From assembly GCF_000732725.1 (NCBI RefSeq), contig NZ_JPNB01000001.1, positions 1 to 64,000 on the forward strand: 64,000 bases of DNA, read 5' to 3'. Origin of the DNA: Kineothrix alysoides. GTDB lineage: Bacteria > Bacillota > Clostridia > Lachnospirales > Lachnospiraceae. The number at the start of each line of letters is the position of its first letter. Position 1 is the stretch's first letter. Shown piece by piece: positions 1 to 9,154 of this stretch. Under the pieces are notes generated by a model. That model had not been told where the DNA came from and searched no databases. It saw only the letters and a program-made list of their open reading frames with translations. Made by a program: the position numbers and the translations under genes.

Positions 1-1
1 T

Positions 2-431
2 TTTTTTGTAGTGATCTTATTGCTCATCGCCATAGGTTACGGTTATTATCCAAGCGTATATACGCTGCAGGTTTTTTTATTATAGCTTCTGCGAATTCGT
101 GCTGGTGCTCGCCATCAGCTATTCGACCTGCGCAATTGTTGTATTTTTCAGGGATTTACAGCAAATCATAGGTATCGTTCTCCAGATTGGCATGTGGGCA
201 ACACCTATTTTATGGGATATATCCATGCTGAGCGATAAGATGAAGCCTCTGTTCAAGCTCAACCCTATGGTTTATATAGTGAACGGCTACCGCAGCGCCG
301 TGTACGAGCAAGAATGGTTTTTTGAGCATTTTTATTCCTCCACTTATTTTTGGATTTTTACGGTTACGCTGTTTTGCATCGGCTCTTTGATTTTTAAAAG
401 GCTGAAGGTACATTTTGCGGATGTGATGTAG
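2..431 (+). CDS. Polysaccharide ABC transporter permease, C-terminal part, frameshifted
   Basis: This is the end of an integral membrane permease of the Wzm/TagG type, which exports finished undecaprenyl-linked polysaccharide together with the ATPase encoded next. The visible part has hydrophobic helices, the segment AIVVFFRDLQQI and the motif ILWDISML, both usual in this family. The 5' end lies outside the window. The reading frame of bases 2-76 continues into the frame of 78-431 only if one T of the seven-T run at 72-78 is extra; read literally, a TAG stops it at 83-85. The corrected join reads QVFYYSFCEFVLVL, as expected for the family. I infer a sequencing error rather than a broken gene. 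Confidence 0.75.
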
Positions 432-457
432 AAAAAAATATGGTTACTGTTCACACA

Positions 458-484
458 GTAGCTTAACACTTGCTGTTAAGCTAC
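458..484. repeat. Perfect 11-bp inverted repeat between permease and ATPase genes
   Basis: GTAGCTTAACA (458-468) and TGTTAAGCTAC (474-484) pair perfectly around a 5-nt loop. There is no T-tract after it, so it is not a normal terminator. It sits just upstream of a copy of the dispersed 82-bp repeat. It may be an RNA processing or partial termination site between the two transporter genes. Confidence 0.6.
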
Positions 485-493
485 GTAGGAATA

Positions 494-575
494 TGATTCA
501 AGAGATAATTTCTGCTTCGCGAAGAGAATTTAGATGCAGAAATCATGCGTTACTGAGAACGGAGTGGGCAGTAAC
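494..575 (+). repeat. Dispersed 82-bp palindromic repeat, copy 1
   Basis: This stretch matches the reverse complement of 27025-27106 at about 88% identity over all 82 positions. Its last 27 bases also recur at 43627-43653. It contains two inverted repeats: TTTCTGC...GCAGAAA, and GTTACTG...CAGTAAC at the 3' end. It is noncoding and lies between transporter genes, like a REP or MITE-type element. Confidence 0.75.
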
Positions 576-608
576 AAAATATTAGCAGTGCAACGGAGAA
601 ACGGCTGA

Positions 609-1882
609 ATGAAAGAGAAGAAAATAGCTATACAGACCAAGCAATTGGAAAAAGTATATCGATTATATGATAAGCCTTCGGACCGAATGAGAGAGGCCTT
701 CGGGCTGTCGGGAAAGAAGCACTATAAAGAGCACCATGCGCTGGATAAGGTGGACATGACGGTATATCAGGGGGAGACGGTTGGAATTATCGGAACCAAC
801 GGATCGGGAAAATCCACGATTTTGAAAATTATTACGGGAGTGTTGAACCCTTCAGGAGGAGAAGTGACCGTGGATGGGCGCATATCCGCGCTTCTCGAGC
901 TGGGTGCAGGCTTTAATATGGAATACAACGGTATAGAAAACATTTATTTGAACGGTACGATGATTGGCTTTTCGGAGAAGGAAATCGACGAGAAGATGGA
1001 TGCCATATTGGATTTGCAGATATTGGAGACTATGTGTACCAGCCGGTCAAGACGTATTCTAGCGGAATGTTCGTGCGTCTGGCCTTCGCGGTGGCAATTA
1101 ATATCGAGCCGGAAATATTGATCGTGGACGAAGCTCTGTCGGTGGGTGACGTATTCTTTCAGGCAAAGTGTTATCACAAATTCGAAGAATTCAAGAAAAT
1201 CGGAAAGACGATTCTTTTTGTCAGCCATGACTTGAGCAGCATTAGTAAATACTGCGACAGAGTAATATTGCTTAATAAGGAAAAAAGCTGGGCGAAGGTT
1301 CGCCCAAGGAAATGATAGACGTCTATAAGCGGGTGCTCGTAGGGCAATATGCGATTGAAGATGAGGAAAAAGGAAACCTGCTAAATGACAACGATTTAAA
1401 AGAGGCAGCGGCAGTGAAAGCGGGAATCAATCCTGATTTGCTGGAATATGGAACGAAGGCGGCCTGTATAACGGAGTATTATATTACGGACAGCGAAGGA
1501 ATTAAGACTACTGCTGTTATAAAGGGCATGAATCACGATTCACATGAAGGTGGAGTTTTCACAGGATGTTCCGGCACCCATTTTTGCATTTACGGTTAAA
1601 AATATAAGGGGTACCGAGATTACAGGAACGAATACGATGTTTGAGAAGACATTTTTAAAGCCGGTAAGCGCCGGAAGTGTGAAAGCGGTTACCTTCAGAC
1701 AGAAGATGAGCCTCCAGGGAGGAGAATATCTATTGTCTCTGGGCGTTACCGGATATGAGAACAACGATTTCGCCGTGTATCATAGGCTGTATGATGTAAT
1801 CAATGTGACAGTAATATCGGATAAGGATACGGTAGGTTATTACGATATGGACACGGAAGCTGTTGTACGTGACTGCATATAG
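609..1882 (+). CDS. wzt: Polysaccharide ABC transporter ATPase with C-terminal cargo-binding domain (Wzt), three frameshifts
   Basis: This cytoplasmic ATPase powers export of a lipid-linked polysaccharide with the upstream permease. The N-terminal nucleotide-binding domain shows Walker A GTNGSGKST, the signature region TYSSGMFVRLAFA, Walker B ILIVDEALSVGD and the switch SHDLSSIS. After about residue 250 comes a beta-rich extension (near VEFSQDVPAPIFAF and GGEYLLSLGV) like the Wzt C-terminal domain that recognises the capped end of the polymer. The frame is interrupted near 1011 (one T short), near 1280 (one A short in the A run) and between about 1521 and 1544 (one base extra). All fragments are collinear pieces of one protein of about 425 residues. 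Confidence 0.82.
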
Positions 1883-1912
1883 CAACCAAGCTGGGGCAAA
1901 AGGAGAACTGAT

Positions 1913-4176
1913 ATGAATGCTTTTTCAAATACGGAGCAGATTGGAAAAATAGTTCTTGATTATAAATATTATCCGGGCGAGGACCTTTACTGTGACGGAG
2001 CGGTAGAGGATGAGCTTCTGGACATCGTTAAAAACTATTCTCCAATAGAGTATAGACGTATTATTGAGGAACGCGCTAAATGGCCGGTCCTCTATCATTT
2101 GTCCCCTCTTAGGGAAAATATTGTGGACTGGGTTCCCATGGATAAAGATGCGAAGGTTTTGGAGGTAGGAGCAGGCTGCGGTGCGATTACTGGCAGTTTG
2201 GCCAAAAAAGCGGGAAGTGTAACCTGCATCGACTTATCCAAGAAAAGAAGTATGATCAATGCCTATAGACATCAGGATTGCGATAACGTTACCATACATG
2301 TGGGAATTTTAAGGATATAGAGCCGGAGTTGCCGAATGATTTCGATTTTATTTATTTTATCGGCGTATTCGAGTATGGTCAGAGCTATACCGGAACGGCC
2401 CGCCCCTATGAGGATTTACTTAAGATGATGCTGCGCCACTTGAAAAAGGGCGGGAGAATCATCATCGCTATTGAAAATAGACTGGGACTTAAGTATTTTG
2501 CCGGATGCAGGGAAGATCATCTGGGAACGTATTTTTCGGGAATTGAAGATTACGCACAGGGTGGCGGCGTGCGCACCTTTACGAGAGAAGGACTGGAACA
2601 TATTTTTTATACCTGCGGAGTGGAAAACTATTCCTTCTATTATCCATATCCTGATTATAAATTTATGACTGCTTTGTATTCTGATAAGAGGCTTCCTCTG
2701 CCGGGAGAGCTGTCGGAGAACAACAGAAATTTTGACAGGGACAGAATGCTCCTTTTCGATGAGAAGCAGGCTTTCGATGGGATAATAAAGGACGGTATTT
2801 TTTCTGTGTTTTCCAATTCTTATGTAGCGGTTATCGGAGATGATTTCGATATAAAGTATGCCAAATATTCCAACGACCGTTCGCCGGAGTATGAGATTCG
2901 TACGGAGATATGCATTGATACAGACGGGAAAAAGATAGTAAAAAAACATGCGTTATCGAATGAGGCCGTAGATCATATCAGAAGCATGGAGACTGCATAT
3001 AACGACTTGATGCAAAGATTTGAAGGCGGTAAGCTGGAAGTCAATAAGTGCAGCTTATGTGAGGACGGTAAGTCGGCGCAGTTCGAATATGTGGAGGGAA
3101 TAACGCTGGAGGAGATTTTGGACGGCTGTCTGGAGAGAAATCAGATTGATAAATTCCATGCGTTATTTAATGAATATCTGGAGAGGATTTCTTACCATGA
3201 GGAGATGCCGGTGGCGGATTATGATTTGATTTTTTCTAATATATTGATTACACCAGAAGAAGCGGCTGATGAGGTGACGGATAAAGCTGCAGAGGAAGTT
3301 TTTGGAGAACCGGTTGGGAATGATGTCGAGGATACGTTCAAGGAAACATCAGTAGAAGTAGCTAATGGAGTTTCCGGAGAAACAGTGGAAGAAACTTTTG
3401 TGGAAACAGTAAGTGAGGATTCATATTCAGATGAACCTAGTCTTAAGGCGATAAAGAATGGAGTTTGGACGATTATAGACTACGAGTGGACCTTCGGCAA
3501 GCCGGTCAGTTCCAAGGAAACGGCATTCCGCGCGGTATATTGCTATGTCCTTGAAAATGAAAAAAGAAATAAACTGAATTTGGATGCGGTCATAGATACT
3601 CTTGGTATTACAGAACGGGAGGCAGAGGAGTTCCGTGAGCAAGAGATGGGATTTCAAGAGTTCGTTACCGGAAAGCATAAATCTATGGCACAGATGCGTG
3701 ACGCCATAGGTTATAAAATCATGGAGCCGCTAAAGTGGGTGCATAAGTTTGATGATTCCTCAAAAAAGGAGAGAATACAGATTTATGAAGATAGAGGAAA
3801 AGGGTATTGTGAGGAGGATTCCTATTTCGTAAGGGACGCTTATGAAGGGGAGAATTTGATTCGTCTGAAGCTGGAGGCGGATGGAGATGTGAATATGCTT
3901 CGTATAGATCCGGCTATGGATTATTGTGTCGTGCGGGTGAAGGAGCTGACTTTTAACGGAGAAGCGGTGGAGCTTGGTAAGAAGAATATTATTACTAATG
4001 GGAAGAGCCTGAAGGACGGGAGTTATGTGTTTGCGACGGAGGATCCGAATATAAACATAAGGCTGAGCAATTTGGATAGGATGGGGAAGAATGAAATAGT
4101 GGCAGAAATGGAAATTGTGCGCGTGCCGGAGGAAATTGCGAAGGATATGGCGGGAGCGGTGAAAAAGATTTGGTGA
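1913..4176 (+). CDS. WbdD-like fusion: SAM methyltransferase plus kinase-like domain, one frameshift
   Basis: The first 250 or so residues form a class I SAM-dependent methyltransferase (LEVGAGCGAI near residue 83, then CIDLS). A kinase-like fold follows: a lysine in IVKKHAL, hinge-like FEYVEGITLEEIL, a catalytic-loop-like DYDLIFSNIL and a DFG-like IDYEW. The C-terminus is beta-rich. The frame breaks near 2307, where one A is missing from GGAATTTT; restoring it reads GNFKDIEPELPNDFDF. An acidic low-complexity insert (about 3253-3450) separates the catalytic loop from IDYEW. In E. coli O8/O9a, WbdD methylates and phosphorylates the chain end and Wzt reads that cap. Position directly after the Wzt gene suggests the same job here, but this is inference. 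Confidence 0.7.
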
Positions 4177-4186
4177 TGGGGATGTG

Positions 4187-4524
4187 ATTGCGAAACAGGT
4201 GGGGGTGGAAATTTTATGTACAATTTGGGGAGGCTGTGAGAGCCTTTCTTCGGTGGATTTGGTTTCTGTTCCTACGCTCGCGGCTGTGTTTTCTAAAGGA
4301 AACCGTGAATATTGTGGGGACGGACGGGCCGGCCGGCAGCAACGGACATCCATGTCCTATGCTGCCTAAACGCCGCATCCATGCGGCGTTTTCCCTGGGT
4401 ACTGAGGTTTCCTTAAGAAAACACAAGCCGCTCGCTAACGGAACCGAAACCAAACCACCGAAGAAAGGCTCCGAGAGGTCTCGAAATTGTACATAAAATT
4501 GGCGAAGGCTACGAGTTTCGCAAT
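4187..4524. repeat. 338-bp imperfect palindrome with branched fold
   Basis: The ends are ATTGCGAAAC (4187-4196) and GTTTCGCAAT (4515-4524). Perfectly paired inner blocks are 4210-4226 with 4484-4500 (17 bp) and 4241-4256 with 4455-4470 (16 bp); 4286-4304 pairs with 4406-4424 imperfectly. At the apex are two separate hairpins, 4336-4365 (nested GGACAT/ATGTCC) and 4369-4390 (AACGCCGCAT/ATGCGGCGTT). Transcribed from either strand this would fold as a long stem with a three-way junction. It has no credible ORF and looks like a MITE-like element or a structured RNA. Confidence 0.8.
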
Positions 4525-4814
4525 TGTAGGTGGAGAGAAGCGCGTGGAAGGGCGAAAAGATTTGAGAAAAGAAGAGCGTGGAAGCGTCAAGAGACTTGAG
4601 AATAGAAAAGAAGAGAGAAGAAGCTCGGAGAAGTTTGAGCAGAAAAAAGTTGAAATGTTAAGAGGCACGAGAAGAGAAACGAGTTGAGATATAAAGACGC
4701 TTGGAGAGTGACGTGGCTTAAGAGAGAAAAGGGTTGGAGCATAAAGAAGCTGGAGCGTGAAGAGAGCTGGAGTGTAAAGAGGTTTGAAATGTAAGGTGAG
4801 TTGAGGAGCGGATT
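4525..4814 (+). repeat. Purine-rich tract with degenerate short repeats
   Basis: The plus strand is almost all A and G, and runs up to the next gene. Around 4730-4800 a unit of about 17-18 bases recurs with drift (forms such as GCTGGAGCGTGAAGAGA and GCTGGAGTGTAAAGAGG). Reading frames through it give only K/R/E-rich peptides, so I do not call a gene. It is probably the untranslated leader of the following glycosyltransferase or eroded repeat DNA. Confidence 0.55.
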
Positions 4815-6977
4815 TTGGGCGGTGGAATGAAGGCGTGGTTAAAGGGAAAGTTGATAGAAGGACAGCGGAAGCGGTATGATAGGCTGTTTGAGAAGAAGAG
4901 TGTTTCGTATGATGAGTGGATTCGAAAGAGGGAAGAGACTCTGAAAGAGAGGCTTGAGGAGGGGACGAAGGCGTATGGCGGGCGAAAGCTCAAGGTCAAG
5001 CAGGTGCCCTATGAGACGGTGAAGGATTATTTGACGACGGGCGGTGTCGGTAAAGAGGAGGCGGATATCGTTCTGTTTCAAGCGTCCGGCGGAAAGTGTT
5101 CAGAGCTTTCGGAGGAGTTAATTAGTAGTTTTTTTCTTGGGCATCCGCAGATTTCTATGATTTATGGCGATGAGGATGTGCTTAGTCCTGATGGGATTCG
5201 ATATACGCCGTGGCTGAAACCGGATTGGTCCCCGGATACTTTTTTGTCCTGCTTTTATTTTGGTTCTGTATTTGCGGTGCGCACTCATGCCTTAATGGAG
5301 TTATCGGAGGCGGAGATTCTTAGTTTCGGAGGAAAAGAGGCTGAGGAGGAACGTGTATGGATTTATCGTATGTGTCATTTGTTGGCTCAGAAGGCGGGCG
5401 GTTTTGAAAAGAGGAGGAAAGGAAGTCTGGAAGAGTTTCCGGTGGGGCATATCGATGAAATATTGTTCCATTCCTTTTTGAATAGGGAAGGGGAATTGCT
5501 TTACAGCGAGTGCAGTTATTGCTTTGAACGCAATACTTCTAATGAAAGCCGGTATTTCGGTGAAAGGGATACTTTCGATGGAGACAGTGATTCCGAAAAA
5601 AGTGAAAAACATCTTGTTTCCATAATTATCCCCTCTAAAGATAACGAAGAAGTGTTGAAACGATGCATAGAGTCTGTAAAAGGTTCGGCAAAGATGCCTT
5701 ATGAAATTATTTTAGTAGATAATGGAAGCGAGGAACAGACCAGGAAGAGTCTGAATGACTATTTAAGCGGACTTGGCATTAAATATACTTATATTTATGA
5801 AAAGATGCCATTCCATTTCTCGGCTATGTGCAATATGGGAGCGTCAGCAGCGGCAGGAGAAGTGTGCTTGTTTCTCAATGATGATGTAGACGTGCCGGGG
5901 GCGGTTGAGCCGAAGGAGGCTGAAGCAAAGGAAAGAAAAGCGGCTGGCTGGCTGGAAAAGTTATATGCGGAGGCGGTGAAGCCTTATGCGGGGGCTGTCG
6001 GAGTCAAGTTGTTGTATCCGGATTCTGATAGGGTGCAGCATGGGGGGATTGTAAATTTGCGGCTGGGACCAGTGCATAAGCTCCAGTTTAAAGATAATAA
6101 TGAGCAGTATTATTATGGATGGAACCGTGGCATGAGAAACGTTATCGCGGTAACGGGGGCTTGCCTTGCAGTGGCGAAGGAGAAGTTTGAGGAGGTGGGC
6201 GGTTTCCCCGAGGAATTGCCGGTGGCCTTTAATGATGTGGATTTGTGTTTTTCTTTATACGAGAAGGGCTATTATAATACAGTTTTACAAGAGACGGTGC
6301 TGTATCACTATGAATCGCTTAGCAGAGGACAGGATGAAGAGAGGGGTAAGCTTGAACGGCTGCTGGCAGAAAAGAGGAAGCTTTACGCCAGGCACAGGGG
6401 GCTTTACGGGAAAGATCCCTTTCATCATAAATATCTGGCAGGCGACATGCTTTCTGCGGGATTTGAGCTTAGGGCCGATTATGATTGGCAAGAGAATATG
6501 CCTTACGGAAAGGTTGTAGAAGTTGATGGGCTATTGGATGGCGCCAGAGAGGATGCATGCGTCATGATTAGTCTGGAGTATGCGGGAACATTGGATGAAT
6601 GGCGTTATGGGATAGAGGCGGAGAGCGGACCGGACAGTAATAAGCAGGATTATTATATACAAGGGTATTCCTTTGTGGCAGGTTCGGATAACGCATGTTA
6701 TGAAAAGAGAATTTTACTGGAGAGAACAAGTGACGGGGCAGAATCTTTAAAAAAAGAAGGCTATAGGCTGTTTGCAGTCTCACCGGAGCTTTTTCTTCGA
6801 AAGGACGTGGAGCAGAATCTGCCGGATCAGGTCAATGTTGGAATGGCGGGATTCGGAGCAGTGCTTCGGGGAAAAGATGCCGGAGAGGGAAATTATCGGT
6901 TGGGAATTCTTGTGAAAGATAAATGCTCGGGCCAGAAGCTGTACTCATGGACGAACCGCTACCTGAATATTAAGTAA
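4815..6977 (+). CDS. Two-domain family-2 glycosyltransferase
   Basis: This is a cytoplasmic or membrane-associated glycosyltransferase of the cell-surface polysaccharide pathway. A full GT2 domain starts near residue 265 (SIIIPSKDNEEVLKRC, VDNGSEEQ, metal-binding FLNDDVDV, then GGFPEE and NDVDLCFSLYEKGY). The first 260 residues look like only the second half of another GT2 domain (IYGDEDVLSPDG, LKPDWSPDTFLS) without a nucleotide-binding start. The last 170 residues are beta-rich and unassigned. I chose TTG at 4815 because GAGGAG lies six bases upstream; ATG at 4827 is the alternative. It follows a noncoding repeat region and is followed at 64 bp by another GT2 gene. Confidence 0.8.
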   Translation: MGGGMKAWLKGKLIEGQRKRYDRLFEKKSVSYDEWIRKREETLKERLEEGTKAYGGRKLKVKQVPYETVKDYLTTGGVGKEEADIVLFQASGGKCSELSEELISSFFLGHPQISMIYGDEDVLSPDGIRYTPWLKPDWSPDTFLSCFYFGSVFAVRTHALMELSEAEILSFGGKEAEEERVWIYRMCHLLAQKAGGFEKRRKGSLEEFPVGHIDEILFHSFLNREGELLYSECSYCFERNTSNESRYFGERDTFDGDSDSEKSEKHLVSIIIPSKDNEEVLKRCIESVKGSAKMPYEIILVDNGSEEQTRKSLNDYLSGLGIKYTYIYEKMPFHFSAMCNMGASAAAGEVCLFLNDDVDVPGAVEPKEAEAKERKAAGWLEKLYAEAVKPYAGAVGVKLLYPDSDRVQHGGIVNLRLGPVHKLQFKDNNEQYYYGWNRGMRNVIAVTGACLAVAKEKFEEVGGFPEELPVAFNDVDLCFSLYEKGYYNTVLQETVLYHYESLSRGQDEERGKLERLLAEKRKLYARHRGLYGKDPFHHKYLAGDMLSAGFELRADYDWQENMPYGKVVEVDGLLDGAREDACVMISLEYAGTLDEWRYGIEAESGPDSNKQDYYIQGYSFVAGSDNACYEKRILLERTSDGAESLKKEGYRLFAVSPELFLRKDVEQNLPDQVNVGMAGFGAVLRGKDAGEGNYRLGILVKDKCSGQKLYSWTNRYLNIK

Positions 6978-7040
6978 GCAAGTGTTATCAATTGTTGCTA
7001 TGAGGCCGCAGGCTGAATAGCGATCGGGAAAGGACAAAGA

Positions 7041-9074
7041 ATGCAGGAAGAAAAGACGGATTATAATGAAAATTATTATAAAGAGGCCTATGAAAAGGAA
7101 CATATAAAATGTGCTGATTTAGCGGGCCGGATCGCGGAGCTGGAGGAAAAGAACGAGGAGCTTAATTTTAAAATAAACAGAATTAAGAGCAATCCCGTTT
7201 GGAAAGCGAGTGCACCCTTTCGAAAAGCCATGCACTTTCTTCTCCGTCAGCGCAGCCGTTTGAAGAACTGCGGAAATCTGAGAGGACTTGCGGCTAAGAT
7301 TAAGTATAAGCAAAGGGAGCGGGAGGCCATGGAACGTTACGGTACGGACAGCTTTCCCAATGAAGCGAGAAGAAAGAAGGAAAACGAAACAGTTTTTCCC
7401 CGTATAATAAAGTTCAGTATTTTGGTGCCGCTTTATAATACCCCTAAGGAGTTTCTTACGGCTATGCTGGATTCGGTAGTGAATCAGACTTATGAAAACT
7501 GGGAGCTTTGTCTTGCAGACGGTTCTGACGAGGAGCACTCCTACGTAGGTAAGATGTGTGAGGAGTATATAGAGAGAGAGAAAGCGCATACGGGAGGGGA
7601 ATCCCGCATCATCTATAAGAAACTGGAAAAGAATGAGGGAATCTCAGGAAATACAAATCGATGCTATACAATGGCTACCGGAGAATATATCGGGCTGTTC
7701 GATCACGATGACATCCTGCATCCGTCGGTGCTTTATGAATATGCTAAGGTCATTAATGAGCAGGATGCGGATTATATTTACTGCGATGAGACGACTTTTA
7801 AAAATAACGACATCAATAAAATGCTCACCATGCACTTTAAACCCGATTATGCTGTGGATAATCTGCGGGCCAACAATTATATATGTCATTTCAGCGTGTT
7901 CCAAAGACAGCTTTTGGAGGGAACGGAGCTTTTCCGCACGAAATACGACGGCAGTCAGGATCACGATATGATTTTGCGGTTGACGGACCGGGCTAAGAAT
8001 GTGGTCCATGTGCCGAAGCTTATGTATTATTGGCGCTCTCACGCGGGCAGCGTAGCCTCCGGTATTCAAGCCAAGACTTATGCAATCGATGCGGCGAAGG
8101 GTGCGGTGGCAGATCATCTGCGTGGGCATGGCTATGAGCATTTTAAAATATCAAGTACAAGAGCCTTTGAGACGATTTTCAAGATCAGCTATCAGATTAT
8201 CGGCAATCCCAAGATTTCCATCGTTATCGCCAACAAGGATCACAAAGAAGACTTGAGCAGGTGCATTACCTCTATTTTGGAGAAATCTACTTACGATAAT
8301 TATGAGATTATCGTGGTGGAAAATAACAGCGAGACACCGGAAATATGGGAATACTATGAAAAACTTAGGGAAAATGAGAAAGTCAGGATAATAAATGCCG
8401 GAGATTCACAACATAGCATAAATAGAAAATTTAATTATTCTGCGGTAAACAATCTGGGAGTAAAGGAAGCTGACGGAGAATATATTCTCTTGCTGAATAA
8501 CGACACTCAGGTGATTACAGTCAACTGGATGGAGGAGCTGCTCATGTATGCCCAGCGTGAGGATGTGGGAGCCGCAGGTGCGAAACTTTATTATGAAAAT
8601 AAGACGATACAGCATGCAGGCGTCGTACTCGCATTAGGTGCTCACCGCACGGCGGGGCATAGCCATTACGGACAGCATAGGGAAAATCTGGGCTACATGG
8701 GAAGGCTTTGCTATGCGCAGGACGTGTCTGCGGTGACGGGAGCCTGCCTGTTGGTTTCCAAGAAATTGTATGAAAAAGTAGGCGGACTGGATGAATCTTT
8801 TGCCATATCCTTAAACGACGTGGATTTCTGCCTGAAGCTTAGAGAACTTGGATATTTAAATGTTTTTACCCCTTTTGCAGAGCTGTATCATTTCGAATCC
8901 ATATCCAGAGGCCTGGATGATGAGGGCGAGAAGGCGAAGCGCTACAATGAGGAATCGGCAAGGTTTCGGGAGAAGTGGAAGGCTGTTCTGGAAAAGGGCG
9001 ATCCTTATTATAATCCCAATTTTTCATTGGATCGCAGCGACTTTTCTTTGAAAATAGAGAAGAATGTGATATAA
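7041..9074 (+). CDS. Tandem GT2 glycosyltransferase (rhamnan-type)
   Basis: A 677-residue glycosyltransferase with a short N-terminal coiled coil (about residues 10-55, rich in E, K and L) ending in NPVWKASAPFRKA, a phrase common in Firmicute rhamnan transferases. GT2 domain one (about 125-350) has FSILVPLYNTP, ADGSD, FDHDD and YWRSH. GT2 domain two (about 390-640) has ISIVIANKDH, VVENNSE, LLNNDTQV and SLNDVDFCLKL. Both domains keep their acidic metal-binding motif, so both may be active and the enzyme may add two sugars in turn. It likely extends the polymer exported by the Wzm/Wzt pair. Confidence 0.85.
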   Translation: MQEEKTDYNENYYKEAYEKEHIKCADLAGRIAELEEKNEELNFKINRIKSNPVWKASAPFRKAMHFLLRQRSRLKNCGNLRGLAAKIKYKQREREAMERYGTDSFPNEARRKKENETVFPRIIKFSILVPLYNTPKEFLTAMLDSVVNQTYENWELCLADGSDEEHSYVGKMCEEYIEREKAHTGGESRIIYKKLEKNEGISGNTNRCYTMATGEYIGLFDHDDILHPSVLYEYAKVINEQDADYIYCDETTFKNNDINKMLTMHFKPDYAVDNLRANNYICHFSVFQRQLLEGTELFRTKYDGSQDHDMILRLTDRAKNVVHVPKLMYYWRSHAGSVASGIQAKTYAIDAAKGAVADHLRGHGYEHFKISSTRAFETIFKISYQIIGNPKISIVIANKDHKEDLSRCITSILEKSTYDNYEIIVVENNSETPEIWEYYEKLRENEKVRIINAGDSQHSINRKFNYSAVNNLGVKEADGEYILLLNNDTQVITVNWMEELLMYAQREDVGAAGAKLYYENKTIQHAGVVLALGAHRTAGHSHYGQHRENLGYMGRLCYAQDVSAVTGACLLVSKKLYEKVGGLDESFAISLNDVDFCLKLRELGYLNVFTPFAELYHFESISRGLDDEGEKAKRYNEESARFREKWKAVLEKGDPYYNPNFSLDRSDFSLKIEKNVI

Positions 9075-9154
9075 TCCCAATGTGATAATATTCCGATATG
9101 ATAGTATCGCATGAAAGACCAAATATCAGAGTACAGATACAGGAGGAACCCGAT

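Noticed and set aside
609-1882. Four separate small genes in the Wzt region
   Set aside because: They are collinear pieces of one ABC ATPase joined by one-base indels, so I list one gene.
4184-4453. Open frames on both strands of the 338-bp palindrome
   Set aside because: The frames arise from the inverted repeat itself, lack ribosome sites and give no known protein.
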